A DNA stretch of 64,000 bases from assembly GCF_963668165.1 (NCBI RefSeq), contig NZ_OY764209.1, forward strand, positions 186,001 to 250,000, read 5' to 3'. The number at the start of each line of letters is the position of its first letter. The first letter of the stretch is position 1. This document shows positions 8,778-18,557 of this stretch, piece by piece. Below the pieces are notes generated by a model. The model was not told the origin of the DNA and ran no database searches. It was given only the letters and a program-made list of their open reading frames with translations. Source of the DNA: Marispirochaeta sp. (GTDB lineage: Bacteria > Spirochaetota > Spirochaetia > JC444 > Marispirochaetaceae). The position numbers and the translations under genes were made by a program.

Positions 8778-8806
8778 ACGAACTGCAGTATGTTCCGCTG
8801 AACTGT
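8778..8806 (-). promoter_or_regulatory. Pair of LytTR-like direct repeats upstream of dctP
   Basis: On the minus strand ACAGTTCAG (8798-8806) and GCAGTTCGT (8778-8786) are direct repeats with 20-bp spacing. The first fits the published LytTR half-site pattern [TA][AC][CA]GTTN[AG][TG] at every position and the second at eight of nine. The extended repeat is ATAC-N2-CAGTTC in both copies. Known LytTR sites are usually 21-22 bp apart, so the spacing is slightly short. The position just upstream of the -35 box fits activation by the LytTR regulator encoded at the end of the same gene run. Confidence 0.5.
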
Positions 8807-8904
8807 GGTATCCGAACCTGAATTGCAGATTTCCGGAAAAGGTTCAGTCTTCATAGTTAACAGCGGGACTCCAGCATTCCAGGGAGTACAGGCCTGCGCG
8901 TCTC

Positions 8905-11900
8905 TTATAATCCGCTGCTCCAGGCCTGCAGCTTGCGAAGCAGGGTCTGTTCGTTTATGGGCTTGGCGACAAAGTCATTCATGCCGGCATCCAGGCAGCG
9001 CTGAATGTCCTCGGAGAAGGTATGGGCAGTGAGCGCCAGAATCGGGGTTTCGACCCCCTGGGCCCGCAGTCGACCGGCGGCTTCCAGACCGTTAATGCCA
9101 GGCATACCGATGTCCATCAGAATCAACGAATAGCTGTTCTCCTGCGCCCGGACAAGGGCCTCATTACCGTTAACGGCTATATCCACCTCGTAGCCCTGGG
9201 ACTGCAGAAATTTGCTTATATAGATGCGGTTGATTGCCTCGTCTTCACAGACCAGGACCCGAGGCCCCATATCCCCTACCAGAGAAAAACTTTCCACCGG
9301 TCCTTCCCGGGAATCATTGGGATGGAAATTATCAGGGACTTGAGAAAAGGGCAGGCGTACCCGGAATATTGAGCCCTGCCCCACACTGCTCTCAACAGAG
9401 ACTGATCCTCCCATGGCCTCCGCCAGCTGTTTCACAATTGCGAGCCCAAGCCCGGCTCCCTTGGAGGATTTTCCGTATCCCATATCCACCTGGGAAAAGC
9501 TATCGAACACCCGGACAAGCTGGTCTTCTGGTATGCCCATCCCCGTATCCTCTACTTCTATACGGCACAGGATTTCCCCGGAATCCGTCTCCTTTAAGGA
9601 AACCCGGAGCAGGATACTCCCAGCCTCGGTATATTTTACCGCGTTCCCAGCCAGGTTACTCAGAATCTGGATAAACCTGTTCCGGTCGCCGCTGACCGCC
9701 CCGGAAGCTGTGTCAATATCCAGTGCCAGCTGCATATCGATACCTTTTTCCGCGGCATTCTGCCGGAACAAGGCATGAACATATTCTGCCGCTTCACGGA
9801 TAAAAAAGGGCTCATTCTCAATTCTGATCTTCCCCGATTCAATCCGTTCTATGTCCAGCAGATCATTAATAAGAATGTTCAGGTTCTCCACGGCGCTTCT
9901 GGAATTCCCAAGGAAGGACTGCTGGTCTGGATTCAATTCCGTTCTGGACAAAAGAGAAAGCATGCCAAAAATTCCGTTCAAGGGGGTCCGGATCTCGTGG
10001 CTCATGTTCGCCAGGAAAATACTTTTGGCCCGGGTGGCTTCTTCGGCTGCCTGCTTCGCCTTTTCAATTTCAGCGGTCCTCTCCTGAACCTTACGATCCA
10101 GTTCCCGATTCAGACGTGCCTGTTCCAGGTAACGTTCTTCGGCTTTGCGCTGTTTTGCCCGGGTGAGCTGCAGAAGGTACAGGATAAGCATTAAGGCAGC
10201 CAGGACATAGGCCAGTTTTGCCCAGAGACTCAAATACCAGGGAGGAAGGACCCGTAAGGGTACTGAGACCCCGACCCGGTTCCAGTTACCATGACTGCCT
10301 GCACCGATTATGCGCAGAGTGTAACTTCCAGGATCAAGGTTGGTGTAGGACGCATAATTCCGGGACCCGGTGTGGATCCAGTCCGAATTAAAACCCTCCA
10401 GCATATAGGCATACTGGTTACGCTCCGGGGATGAATAATCCAGGGCGGAAAACTGAAATGAGATCAGGTTGTCCGAGTCCTCGAGAACAAGTTCTTCAAA
10501 ACTGCCATCTTCGGTACGCGTAAGAGACAGCTCTTTTCCCAGGACCTCGAAGCGAACCAGCGAAATCGGGGGAATATAGTTCCTGCCCTGCTCCTTTTCT
10601 TCATCCACAATGTTTATGCCCGCGATGCTGCCCACAAATATCTCGCCTCCACGACCTATATACAGCCCGTTGGTAAGCTCATCCGACAGAAGGCCGGTGG
10701 AGGAATCAATGGTTCGGAAGGTTTTGGCAACGGTATCATATACCGAGACACCCTTTGTCGTGTTCATCCAGAGCTCTCCCGGCCGGCCCTCCGCCATGGT
10801 AAGGATATGGTTGCTCAAAAGTCCATCCCGACGGGAAAGATGGGAAAAACTGTCGCTTTCCGGGTGGTAGCGGTTCAGGCCGCCCCCGGATGTCGCGATC
10901 CAGAGATCCCCTGCCGGATACTGGACCAGGGCACGGATATTGCTGCTGCTCAATCCGGAAGGATCATCAGGGTCATACAGATACCGCCGGATCAGTCCGC
11001 GATCGGGATCCAGCCGGTTAAGCCCGTTATTAGTGCCTATCCAGATGTTTCCATCACGGTCTTCCAGTACAGTCCGCACAAGATTATCGCTTAGGCTCTG
11101 CGGGTCCTGAGGATCATAGACAAATCGACGGTACCGTCCAGTAGCAGGATCAAGCCGCGCGGCGCCTGAGGTGTTGGTGCCGACCCAGAGTCCTCCTCCA
11201 CTATCCTCATAGAGCACAAAGATAATGTCCTCTGGCGGAGTGAAGGCGCTGTCGTCGGCGTAGATACGTAAGAACGCGTCTTTTTTCGGTAGATACACGT
11301 TCAGTCCTTCATTCGTCCCTACCCAAAGAGCCCCGCGGGAGTCCCTCATCAGCACGTTCACGATATCGTTGCTTAAACTGGAGGGGTCCTCCGGATCATG
11401 GGTATAACGCCGGATCTCCCCGCTTTCCGGGTCCATACGGTTTAATCCGCCGGAATAGACCCCTATCCACAGGGTCCCGTCCGCGTCCTGAAGAATTGTT
11501 TCCACCTTGCCCGGAGCAAGGGACGATGGAGAATCCTCATCCGGCACAATAAAAGCGTACTGGTTTTTCCAGTCCACGTAGGTATGTATGCCGCCTCCGT
11601 TTGTACCGATCCAGATCATCCCGGAGGCATCCTCCATCAGGGAGTAGATAACATTATGAGAAAGACCCCGGCGGCCCTTCCCGTCGGCTGCAGTCACATG
11701 AACGAGGCTGCCGGATTCAGGATTCAGTACGATCAGTCCGCCGCCCCAGGTACCGATCCACATTCGTCCCCTGGAATCATAGATAATCCGGTACACATTC
11801 TTCTCCGGCAGGGAATAGTTCCGCACAGTCCCGGAATTAATATCGAATTCGGAGACTCCGCCGCCCCAGGTACCGATCCAGAGATGGTCTTCGTCTTCGG

Positions 11901-12624
11901 GATTCTGAATAATGCTCATAATATATGGAGAGGGAATGGATGCCGGATCGACAGGATCATGCCGATATACAAAAAAATCATCCCTATCCGATTCGTAACG
12001 GCAAAGCCCGCCGTAGGTGCCGACCCATAAGTCCCCCCGGGCATCCACCATAAAATCACGAACGATCCCGTCAGCAAGGGCATGATCCTGTTCAGAATCC
12101 GGCAGGTAGCGGGTAAAGCTCCCGCTCTCCTCATGCAGACGGTTAAGCCCATCCAGGGTCCCGACCCAGAGATTTCCTCCGCTGTCCCTGACAATCGCAG
12201 TCACCACGTTATTGCTCAGTGAAGTATCGTCGTCAGGGTCATGGATGTAGCGGGTAAAGGACTCAGTGACAGGATCAAAGCGGTTCAGCCCGCCGTACGT
12301 CCCCAGCCAGAGCACGCCGTCGCGGTCAACATACATAGTCTGAATAAGATTATGCGAAAGAGAGCTCGAATCGAAAGGATCATGCTCGTAATGGGTAAAG
12401 GCATACCCGTCAAACTTGTTCAATCCAGCCTGGGTAGCGATCCAGATTATTCCCTCATTGTCCTGTACAATTCTGGATACCGACGAGTTTGCCAGGCCGT
12501 CCTCGGTTGTAAAGGAGTCAAAACGAAAATTCTCCGGTATGGGAACCGCATGTAGGTGAGGATTGCTGAAGAGTACGAGGCAGCCAAGAACTGCATATAA
12601 AGGTAAAAAAGCCCGGGACCTCAC
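8905..12624 (-). CDS. Hybrid sensor histidine kinase with two-component-regulator propellers
   Basis: Domain order: signal/membrane segment; more than a dozen Reg_prop repeats of the type GxLWVGTxGGLNR forming two beta-propellers; a Y_Y_Y domain ([12 protein letters not shown]); a membrane helix ([17 protein letters not shown]); a coiled linker; HisKA ([11 protein letters not shown]); HATPase ([28 protein letters not shown]); and a C-terminal receiver (LMDIGMPG). It resembles Bacteroides hybrid two-component systems but lacks their AraC output domain and has no HPt domain. The frame is open to 12711, but a good promoter lies inside that extension. I therefore place the start at GTG 12624, with AGGAG 7 nt upstream; ATG 12630 is an alternative. 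The ligand is probably extracytoplasmic, and no partner is visible. Confidence 0.85.
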   Translation of the reverse strand: MRSRAFLPLYAVLGCLVLFSNPHLHAVPIPENFRFDSFTTEDGLANSSVSRIVQDNEGIIWIATQAGLNKFDGYAFTHYEHDPFDSSSLSHNLIQTMYVDRDGVLWLGTYGGLNRFDPVTESFTRYIHDPDDDTSLSNNVVTAIVRDSGGNLWVGTLDGLNRLHEESGSFTRYLPDSEQDHALADGIVRDFMVDARGDLWVGTYGGLCRYESDRDDFFVYRHDPVDPASIPSPYIMSIIQNPEDEDHLWIGTWGGGVSEFDINSGTVRNYSLPEKNVYRIIYDSRGRMWIGTWGGGLIVLNPESGSLVHVTAADGKGRRGLSHNVIYSLMEDASGMIWIGTNGGGIHTYVDWKNQYAFIVPDEDSPSSLAPGKVETILQDADGTLWIGVYSGGLNRMDPESGEIRRYTHDPEDPSSLSNDIVNVLMRDSRGALWVGTNEGLNVYLPKKDAFLRIYADDSAFTPPEDIIFVLYEDSGGGLWVGTNTSGAARLDPATGRYRRFVYDPQDPQSLSDNLVRTVLEDRDGNIWIGTNNGLNRLDPDRGLIRRYLYDPDDPSGLSSSNIRALVQYPAGDLWIATSGGGLNRYHPESDSFSHLSRRDGLLSNHILTMAEGRPGELWMNTTKGVSVYDTVAKTFRTIDSSTGLLSDELTNGLYIGRGGEIFVGSIAGINIVDEEKEQGRNYIPPISLVRFEVLGKELSLTRTEDGSFEELVLEDSDNLISFQFSALDYSSPERNQYAYMLEGFNSDWIHTGSRNYASYTNLDPGSYTLRIIGAGSHGNWNRVGVSVPLRVLPPWYLSLWAKLAYVLAALMLILYLLQLTRAKQRKAEERYLEQARLNRELDRKVQERTAEIEKAKQAAEEATRAKSIFLANMSHEIRTPLNGIFGMLSLLSRTELNPDQQSFLGNSRSAVENLNILINDLLDIERIESGKIRIENEPFFIREAAEYVHALFRQNAAEKGIDMQLALDIDTASGAVSGDRNRFIQILSNLAGNAVKYTEAGSILLRVSLKETDSGEILCRIEVEDTGMGIPEDQLVRVFDSFSQVDMGYGKSSKGAGLGLAIVKQLAEAMGGSVSVESSVGQGSIFRVRLPFSQVPDNFHPNDSREGPVESFSLVGDMGPRVLVCEDEAINRIYISKFLQSQGYEVDIAVNGNEALVRAQENSYSLILMDIGMPGINGLEAAGRLRAQGVETPILALTAHTFSEDIQRCLDAGMNDFVAKPINEQTLLRKLQAWSSGL

Positions 12625-12677
12625 GATCATGCTCCTGAAAGCGGCCGATAGTATCCGACACACAGTCTTCAAAGGAT

Positions 12678-12707
12678 AGTATAGTACCAAAACTATATAC
12701 CTTGCAA
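12678..12707 (-). promoter_or_regulatory. Candidate promoter of the hybrid kinase gene
   Basis: TTGCAA (12702-12707), 18 nt, TATACT (12678-12683) on the minus strand. A start about 7 nt downstream would give a leader of roughly 45 nt to the GTG at 12624. It argues against the longer open frame that begins at 12711. Confidence 0.55.
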
Positions 12708-12762
12708 ACAAAATTGACCATAAAGGTCTTTTTGTCGAAAAAAGATTATTTAGAGATCTAAA

Positions 12763-14172
12763 TCAGCTCCGCAGGGACACATCTGTCTGGCTGATCTGTG
12801 CCCGGAAACCGGAAAAGTTCTTTTCAAAAAGATCTACAAGACCGGGGTCAAAATGTTCCCCCCGCTGTTCGAGAATCAGCTTAAAAGCTTCTTCCGGAGA
12901 CCATGCCTTCTTGTAGGGTCGGGAGGAAATCAGGGCATCAAACACATCTACCAGAGCCACAATCCGTCCAGCAAGGGGTATGTCGTCTCCGGCCAGCCCG
13001 TTCGGATAGCCGCTGCCGTTCCATTTTTCATGATGGGTCAGGGCTATCTGCGCCCCCAGGGAGAGATATTCGCTCTCGGCATCCTTTAGAATATTATATC
13101 CGAATACTGTATGCAGCTTGATCTGGTCAAATTCTTCCGTTGTCAGCCGTGCGGGCTTCAACAGAATGGCGTCGGGAATCCCGATTTTCCCGATATCGTG
13201 CAGGGGCGCACTGTTGAGTATAAGCTCCTGCTCCCGTTCACTCTGCCCGAGGAGCCGGGAAAAAAGGGCGGAAATAGTACCGATACGCCGCAGGTGCTCA
13301 CCTGTCTCTTCGTCACGGAAGTCCGAGACCCGACCCAGCAGATAGAGGGTTTCCAGTTCCCGTTCGACTGCTGTTTTGCGAGCCTCTTTTTCCGAATCCC
13401 GGGCGTTCTGCAGATTCATGTAACTCTCCTGCAGGGTGGAGATCATGGAATTGAAACTGCCGGCCAAATACCCTATCTCGTCAGCCGACTCTACCCGGGC
13501 CCGGAGGGACAGATCCCTGGAACCGGAAATCTGTCGTACGGTCCGGGTAAGACGTTCTACCGGACGGATGATGTGCCCCACATAGGCAGCGATAAAAATG
13601 ATTATAAGCACAATGGCGGAGGCCAGAATCCAGAAATAAGTTTGTTTGATATTCTGAATCTCGGAAAAATAGGCCTCCTCACTTTCGCTGATCAACACCG
13701 TCCAACCGAAGACTCCCAGATCAAAAGCCACCCCAACCCGCTGTTCTCCGAAAAGTACTCCGGAAAACCAGCCCTGCTTCAGAGAATCATAAGCACCGGG
13801 GCTGCTCCAGGGCTCTTCTGAAGAAAAATCACCGTAACCGATCCTCATCGCTACCTCACCTTCACCATCGAAGGCGATAATGCTCTCGGTTTTGCCCCGC
13901 AGCAGAGAGACCGCGTAGGAGCGGAGGGATTCTTCGGCGATTATGCGATACTCTTCCTGAACCGAAAGATCCAGCTCGCTGAGGATTCCCCATTCACTGT
14001 TAACATAATCCCGCAGCTGCTCGGCCTTATAGGCCATATGACGATTCACAACCCGGACAAGGGCTTTACGGGATTCCAGGGAGGCAAATGTACCGCTGGC
14101 AACAATGACTGCCACAACCAGTGGAATGATCATAACAACAAGGCGAAAGCGCAGGCGGCTGTTGTTCAGCAT
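12763..14172 (-). CDS. Membrane HD-GYP domain protein (probable c-di-GMP phosphodiesterase)
   Basis: A 469-residue protein with a membrane helix at about 10-30, an extracytoplasmic cache-like region to about 175, a second helix at 180-200, a HAMP domain (RPVERLTRTVRQISGSRDL) and a C-terminal HD-GYP domain. The catalytic signature is complete: HDIGKIGIPDAILLKP, HHEKWNGSGYP and VDVFDALISSRPYKKAW. It should hydrolyse c-di-GMP in response to an external signal. It lies upstream of the hybrid kinase on the same strand with its own start, and is divergent from the coiled-coil gene. Confidence 0.92.
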   Translation of the reverse strand: MLNNSRLRFRLVVMIIPLVVAVIVASGTFASLESRKALVRVVNRHMAYKAEQLRDYVNSEWGILSELDLSVQEEYRIIAEESLRSYAVSLLRGKTESIIAFDGEGEVAMRIGYGDFSSEEPWSSPGAYDSLKQGWFSGVLFGEQRVGVAFDLGVFGWTVLISESEEAYFSEIQNIKQTYFWILASAIVLIIIFIAAYVGHIIRPVERLTRTVRQISGSRDLSLRARVESADEIGYLAGSFNSMISTLQESYMNLQNARDSEKEARKTAVERELETLYLLGRVSDFRDEETGEHLRRIGTISALFSRLLGQSEREQELILNSAPLHDIGKIGIPDAILLKPARLTTEEFDQIKLHTVFGYNILKDAESEYLSLGAQIALTHHEKWNGSGYPNGLAGDDIPLAGRIVALVDVFDALISSRPYKKAWSPEEAFKLILEQRGEHFDPGLVDLFEKNFSGFRAQISQTDVSLRS

Positions 14173-14228
14173 ATTCGTACCATAGCATTCCTGAGAACAA
14201 AATGGTAGACTAAGCGATACTGACGATT

Positions 14229-15014
14229 ATGCAACCAGAGCAAGAAAACAGCGATGCAAAAGTACCGCGAAACAGTTTCCTTTTTCCGCTGGTATCCAAT
14301 ATAATTCTTGTCGCAGTAACAGCAGCATTTATGTGGATTATGCACGCCTCAGCTGAGGAACAGATCCGCAGTGTGGCACTGCGGGAGAATCGCTTTCTTA
14401 CCACCGAGTGGCAGCTCCTTAAAGAACTCAAGGCCCAGACCGACAGACAACTGCAGGAAAAGGAGCAGGAAATCATCGCCTTACGACAGCAGTATGCAGC
14501 GTTACAGCGGAGCGGTCAGTCCTCCGATAAACTGCTGGAGCTGGAAAGGCAGCTGCAGACGGCGGAGGCCGAACGGGACCAGATTATCTCCCATCGCATG
14601 AAAGATATTTCTAACACCGCTGTGCCTGCGGAAACACAGACGGCCCCGGAGGTTCTTCCGGAGCAGCCCTCACTGAACAGGGATCTTCTCCGTAAGATCC
14701 AGAACCTGGAAACGCAGAACCAGGAGTTACAGCGAGAGCACAGGCTCTTCCTGGATGCCCTGGACCTGGCGCTGCGGCAGATAATGGAAAAAGAGCAGAT
14801 CGCCGCTAACAGTACGGCACTGCGCATGGAAGACCTCAGCACCCGGGCGCTGCTGCGGGCCCTGATAAGTTCTCCCCGGGTACGGGCGGAATACCCCGGC
14901 CTTCTGGAAGCCACGGACCGCTATTTATCCAACCTGGGGCTGCAGGAGCGCCTGTCGGGGCGTCGGGAGGCTTACGCCGAGGTTATACGTATGCTGGAAG
15001 AAATTGGCGAATAG
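14229..15014 (+). CDS. Membrane-anchored coiled-coil protein of unknown function
   Basis: 261 residues. One membrane helix lies at about 20-38 (FPLVSNIILVAVTAAFMWIM). Long heptad-rich segments rich in Gln, Glu and Arg follow (about 45-125 and 150-195), then a short C-terminal helical domain (about 205-261). I do not recognise a family. The layout (N-in, single anchor, long coiled coil) suggests a scaffold or a cell-envelope or division-linked spacer. The ribosome binding site is weak. It is divergent from the HD-GYP gene and convergent with the lipoprotein gene at 15032. Confidence 0.7.
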   Translation: MQPEQENSDAKVPRNSFLFPLVSNIILVAVTAAFMWIMHASAEEQIRSVALRENRFLTTEWQLLKELKAQTDRQLQEKEQEIIALRQQYAALQRSGQSSDKLLELERQLQTAEAERDQIISHRMKDISNTAVPAETQTAPEVLPEQPSLNRDLLRKIQNLETQNQELQREHRLFLDALDLALRQIMEKEQIAANSTALRMEDLSTRALLRALISSPRVRAEYPGLLEATDRYLSNLGLQERLSGRREAYAEVIRMLEEIGE

Positions 15015-15031
15015 CTATAAAAGCAAAAAAA

Positions 15032-15448
15032 TCAGGGATTTGAATAAGCGCTTAATTCGGCTGTTGCCTTGGACAGATAACCGTCGGCAACAGCATACAT
15101 GCGGTAGATGTATTCAGTACCGCCATTAAGACCGGTATCTTCATAAGACCGTGCGGCACTGCCCATATCCAGATCATTTTCATTTTTAATCTCCGTAAAA
15201 GCGCCGCCATTCTCAGATCTCATTATCCGAAACCCGTCGATATCGCTGACTGAATAGTTCCATGTAATCATTATTGAGTTTGGGTCCCCCGTAGCCCCAT
15301 CTACATTAAAACTCTCCGGTGCCGGAAGTCCTGTTACCTGCACATCAAGCTGATATTGGTCCAGCAGCGCGTAATCCTCACAGCCGTCAAGGAGCATAAA
15401 AACAGAGAGAAAAGAGACTATAAGCAATGGAAACAATGTCTTTAGCAT
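15032..15448 (-). CDS. Small lipoprotein with a fibronectin type III-like domain
   Basis: 138 residues from ATG 15448, one base after the stop of the upstream gene, with GGAG 7 nt before the ATG. The signal peptide ends at a lipobox-like LLDGC. The rest resembles one FN3 domain (PESFNVDGATG, ITWNYSVSDIDGFRIMRS, YEDTGLNGGTEYIYRMYAVA). The frame is open further upstream inside the neighbouring gene but has no supported start there. It probably works with the protein encoded just upstream at the cell surface. Specific function unknown. Confidence 0.75.
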   Translation of the reverse strand: MLKTLFPLLIVSFLSVFMLLDGCEDYALLDQYQLDVQVTGLPAPESFNVDGATGDPNSIMITWNYSVSDIDGFRIMRSENGGAFTEIKNENDLDMGSAARSYEDTGLNGGTEYIYRMYAVADGYLSKATAELSAYSNP

Positions 15449-15449
15449 A

Positions 15450-16511
15450 TCAGAACTCCATCCCTGCCGAGAGGGAAGGCAAAAACCCGCGTATAAGTAT
15501 ATCATCATCAAAGATAAAGAGCAGACTGAGCTCCGGGCCTGCATAGAGCCGCCTGCCAAGTGGCACCCGTAGTGAGACAATTCCCTCCCCGTAGGGGACC
15601 GTTTTGGTCAGGGAGTCACCCGACTCAGCGACGGTGATCAGAGCCGCCCCGCCGCTGAGCCCCGCGATAAGCTGGTACGGCGGATCAAAACTTCTGCCAA
15701 ACTGCAAACTGACACCACCGGTGGTTACATAGAGAGGGGCTCCAGAGGTCAGCTTGTCGTTAAAAACCCGGATCAGGTTGACTCTGGCCCCCAGCAGTAT
15801 GGACCACTCCCGCCAGGGCTGCTCCATTCCGGCAAAGACGGTTCCCGCGGCACCGTAATGGAAATACTCAGTAATATCGCCAAAGAGCATCAGGGCCCCG
15901 GCGCCGGCAGCTGTATGCATCCGCAAAGAGGAGGAATGGTCCTGAAACTCTGGATTACTGACCTCTTTAGCCGGCTGGTTCCTTGAGGTTGTTGCTGTAT
16001 CATCTTTTACAGCAGCCTCACCCGGTCTCTCGCCAGATTCTGCATGCTCGGGCAGAATCCCCTCAATCCGCGCCTCCGAGGAAGGACCGCTGCTTATTCC
16101 GGAGATTCTGACCAGGTAGCCGATGGTGGAGGCAATGATTGAATCCAGGTAGTGGTTAATCCGCAGATTGATACCGGTTTCGGCGAGTTTTTCTTCTGCT
16201 CCCGTATCCGAAAGATTATGGACAAGCCGATACGAAACGGAAACACTATTACCCTCAAGGTGGTACCGGGTATGCAGGGTATACTCCGCGTTTTCCGAAC
16301 TCCGACTGCTGGAAAGACCTGCCCTGGTAAGCTCAACACCGGCGGCCAGATAGAGAAGCTCCTCTACCTGCGAATCAGGCAGCTCCGACTGGAATAGGTG
16401 AAGAACAGTCTCCTCTGCATCGGCAGGGAAGGACAGCGTACACATCCCGACCAGCACTGCTAATGCGGTAACGAAAGAGCGTCCTCCATGATGCAGATGC
16501 GAATGGTGCAT
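15450..16511 (-). CDS. Secreted beta-rich protein, probable outer-membrane protein
   Basis: 353 residues with a signal peptide (about 1-32, ending in PADAEET). The N-terminal half (35-150) alternates strands and helices and is followed by a low-complexity linker (SGERPGEAAVKDDTATTSR). The C-terminal half (195-353) has amphipathic strands and ends in a terminal Phe (LSAGMEF), a feature of outer-membrane beta-barrels. No family is recognised. It is cotranscribed with the FN3-like lipoprotein gene, which starts one base after its stop. Confidence 0.65.
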   Translation of the reverse strand: MHHSHLHHGGRSFVTALAVLVGMCTLSFPADAEETVLHLFQSELPDSQVEELLYLAAGVELTRAGLSSSRSSENAEYTLHTRYHLEGNSVSVSYRLVHNLSDTGAEEKLAETGINLRINHYLDSIIASTIGYLVRISGISSGPSSEARIEGILPEHAESGERPGEAAVKDDTATTSRNQPAKEVSNPEFQDHSSSLRMHTAAGAGALMLFGDITEYFHYGAAGTVFAGMEQPWREWSILLGARVNLIRVFNDKLTSGAPLYVTTGGVSLQFGRSFDPPYQLIAGLSGGAALITVAESGDSLTKTVPYGEGIVSLRVPLGRRLYAGPELSLLFIFDDDILIRGFLPSLSAGMEF

Positions 16512-16558
16512 ACTTTCTCTATTATAGCGAAAAACCCATAAGTTGCCAATTTTAACAA

Positions 16559-18226
16559 TTAGTATGCTGCCGCGGCGAAAGCCAGGAGCCCGATGAAAAA
16601 GAAAATCAGCACCGTATGCAGATCCGGGGCAAGGGCTTTAAGGCGGGAAGAAAAACGCTTTCCTGCGGAGGTCATTACAAGCCGGAACACAGCGGCCCCG
16701 AGAATTACAGCAGGCAGAACCGAAAGCAGCTTATCCCAGCCGAAAAGGGGAAGGGTATACCTCAAGGCCTCAGAATAGAGCAGACGATGCAGGAATCGGG
16801 CCACGTAAATACCGAAGACCCCGGTCCCCAGACAGAGCAGGGCCAGCAGAATCACTACACTGTTTTCCAGTTTTCCGGGCAGGTAATCCTGAACAACTGC
16901 CTGATCTGCCTGCGCTGCCGGGTGTCGGGCTTTGAGGCCGGGAAAATAGATCCTGCTGAGTTTGATAAAACTTGCAATGGTCAGGAAACTTGTTATCCAC
17001 AGGAGCGCATAGGCGGGAGAACCGTCCATTCCGGAGCTTATATAAGCCTTGCTGGCAAAACCGTTAAAGGGCGGAATCCCGGAGATGGAAAGGGCTCCCA
17101 CAAAAAAGGTCAGTCCAAAAAGCGGAACCCTGCGCCCCAGACCGGAGATCTTGTAGAGGTTGCGCACCCCGCTCAGACCCACAGCCGTACCAACAGTTAA
17201 AAACAGCAGACTTTTAAAGAGGGCGTGGTTCAGGGCATGGAAAAACGAGGCGGTAAGGGCAAAGGAGGAACCCGCCCCAAAGACCGCCAGAATGTAACCC
17301 ATCTGGGATATAGAATGATAGGCCAATAAACGCTTGGCATCACTCTGGGCAAGGGCGCTAATAACCGCGCTTATGGCAGTAACCGCACCAATCCAGAGTA
17401 AAAGCTGGGACATATAGCCACCGCCGAACTGAATAAGGATCCGCACCATGGCAAAAAAGGAGACCTTGATCAGCACCCCGGACAGCAGTGCCGAAACCGG
17501 ATGAGGCGCGTAGGCATGGGCCTCCGGCAGCCATGTGTGAAAGGGAATAAAGGCGGTACGCACCCCGATCCCCACACAGAGGGAGGCCAGAGCCAGATGC
17601 ATAGTGGGAGTATTGCGTACTCCTCCGGCGCTCTGGAGCAGGGCGGAGATCCTTGTTATGGAAAGGACCCCCAGATCGCGGTAGACCAGAAAAATCCCGA
17701 AGAGGAAAAAGAGAATTCCCGTGGTGCTGAGCATCAGGTACTTAAAGCTCGCAACCAGTCCCGTCGGAGTGCCTTCATAGGCAATCAGCACATAGACCGC
17801 TATGGCGATAATCTCGAAACCGACAAACATGGTAAAAAGGTCACCCGTCAAAGCCACCCCGTACATACCGCCGGTCAGCAGCATCAGAAAGAAGTAAAAA
17901 TGGGCTCCGTATTTCCTGTTTCCCAGGGCAAAAAGGGCAATAAGCGGCGTAATCAGGCTTATCAGGGCCGAGGAGACCCAGGCAAAGCCGTCCAGCACCA
18001 GACTGATACCGTAGGGTTCAGCCCAGCCTCCCAGAGAATAGAAATAGACAGTCCCCTCCATAACAGGCAGGCACAGCAGAACAAGCGCGAATATCGGCCC
18101 GATAAAACTCAGCACGGCAGCGTAGCAAAAGATCCGCTCCACAGCTTTATAGATCTTGCCGAAAAGCGCCAGGGCGGCACCAAAGAGGGGAGAAACAAGG
18201 ATCCAGATAACCAGGTTTTCAGTCAT
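16559..18226 (-). CDS. mrpD: MrpD/MbhH-like proton-conducting antiporter subunit
   Basis: 555 residues, about 14 membrane helices, of the NuoL/M/N-MrpA/D family. Visible signatures are FTMFVGFEIIAIAVYVLIA (conserved membrane Glu), SFKYLMLSTTGILFF (conserved Lys), HTWLPEAHAYAPHPVSALLSG, and the broken-helix region AYHSISQMGYI with FFHALNHALFKSLLFL. It is the only large antiporter subunit in the cluster. It ends the ten-gene run, and its start overlaps mrpC by 8 nt. It should exchange Na+ for H+. Confidence 0.9.
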   Translation of the reverse strand: MTENLVIWILVSPLFGAALALFGKIYKAVERIFCYAAVLSFIGPIFALVLLCLPVMEGTVYFYSLGGWAEPYGISLVLDGFAWVSSALISLITPLIALFALGNRKYGAHFYFFLMLLTGGMYGVALTGDLFTMFVGFEIIAIAVYVLIAYEGTPTGLVASFKYLMLSTTGILFFLFGIFLVYRDLGVLSITRISALLQSAGGVRNTPTMHLALASLCVGIGVRTAFIPFHTWLPEAHAYAPHPVSALLSGVLIKVSFFAMVRILIQFGGGYMSQLLLWIGAVTAISAVISALAQSDAKRLLAYHSISQMGYILAVFGAGSSFALTASFFHALNHALFKSLLFLTVGTAVGLSGVRNLYKISGLGRRVPLFGLTFFVGALSISGIPPFNGFASKAYISSGMDGSPAYALLWITSFLTIASFIKLSRIYFPGLKARHPAAQADQAVVQDYLPGKLENSVVILLALLCLGTGVFGIYVARFLHRLLYSEALRYTLPLFGWDKLLSVLPAVILGAAVFRLVMTSAGKRFSSRLKALAPDLHTVLIFFFIGLLAFAAAAY

Positions 18227-18557
18227 GCAGTTCCCAGGCCTTTTTTTCTATGGTCCTCATATCCAGAGTGCCGAACTTCAGGTAGAGCCGGTAGATCAGA
18301 ACCAGGGCCAGGGCGACCACGCATATTCCAACTACAATGGCCGTCAGCATCAGAGCCTGGGGCAGGGGATCCACCATCTCAGCTGCCCCGCCCTCGATTG
18401 GTGCCGTCTCCCCGGAGAAGGAGCTGTAATAGATAAAAAGCAGAATAACCGCGCTGTTGGCAATACTCAGAGCCATGACTTTCTTGATCATATTGGCCTT
18501 GTTCATAATTCCCCAGAGTCCGATTAGAAAAATCGCCCCAATAAGCAGCCAGGCCAT
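18219..18557 (-). CDS. mrpC: MrpC/MbhG-like (NuoK-type) antiporter subunit
   Basis: 112 residues with three membrane helices, homologous to NuoK/MrpC (MNKANMIKKVMALSIANSAVILLFI; PLPQALMLTAIVVGICVVALAL). The conserved PQALMLTAIVIG segment is present. The start overlaps the stop of mrpB, and the stop overlaps the start of mrpD, so translation is likely coupled. Confidence 0.9.
   Translation of the reverse strand: MAWLLIGAIFLIGLWGIMNKANMIKKVMALSIANSAVILLFIYYSSFSGETAPIEGGAAEMVDPLPQALMLTAIVVGICVVALALVLIYRLYLKFGTLDMRTIEKKAWELHD

Noticed and set aside
8905..12624. Repetitive DNA in the propeller kinase as a tandem repeat array or CRISPR
   Set aside because: The period corresponds to about 50-residue Reg_prop protein repeats with variable codons; no identical repeats with unique spacers exist.
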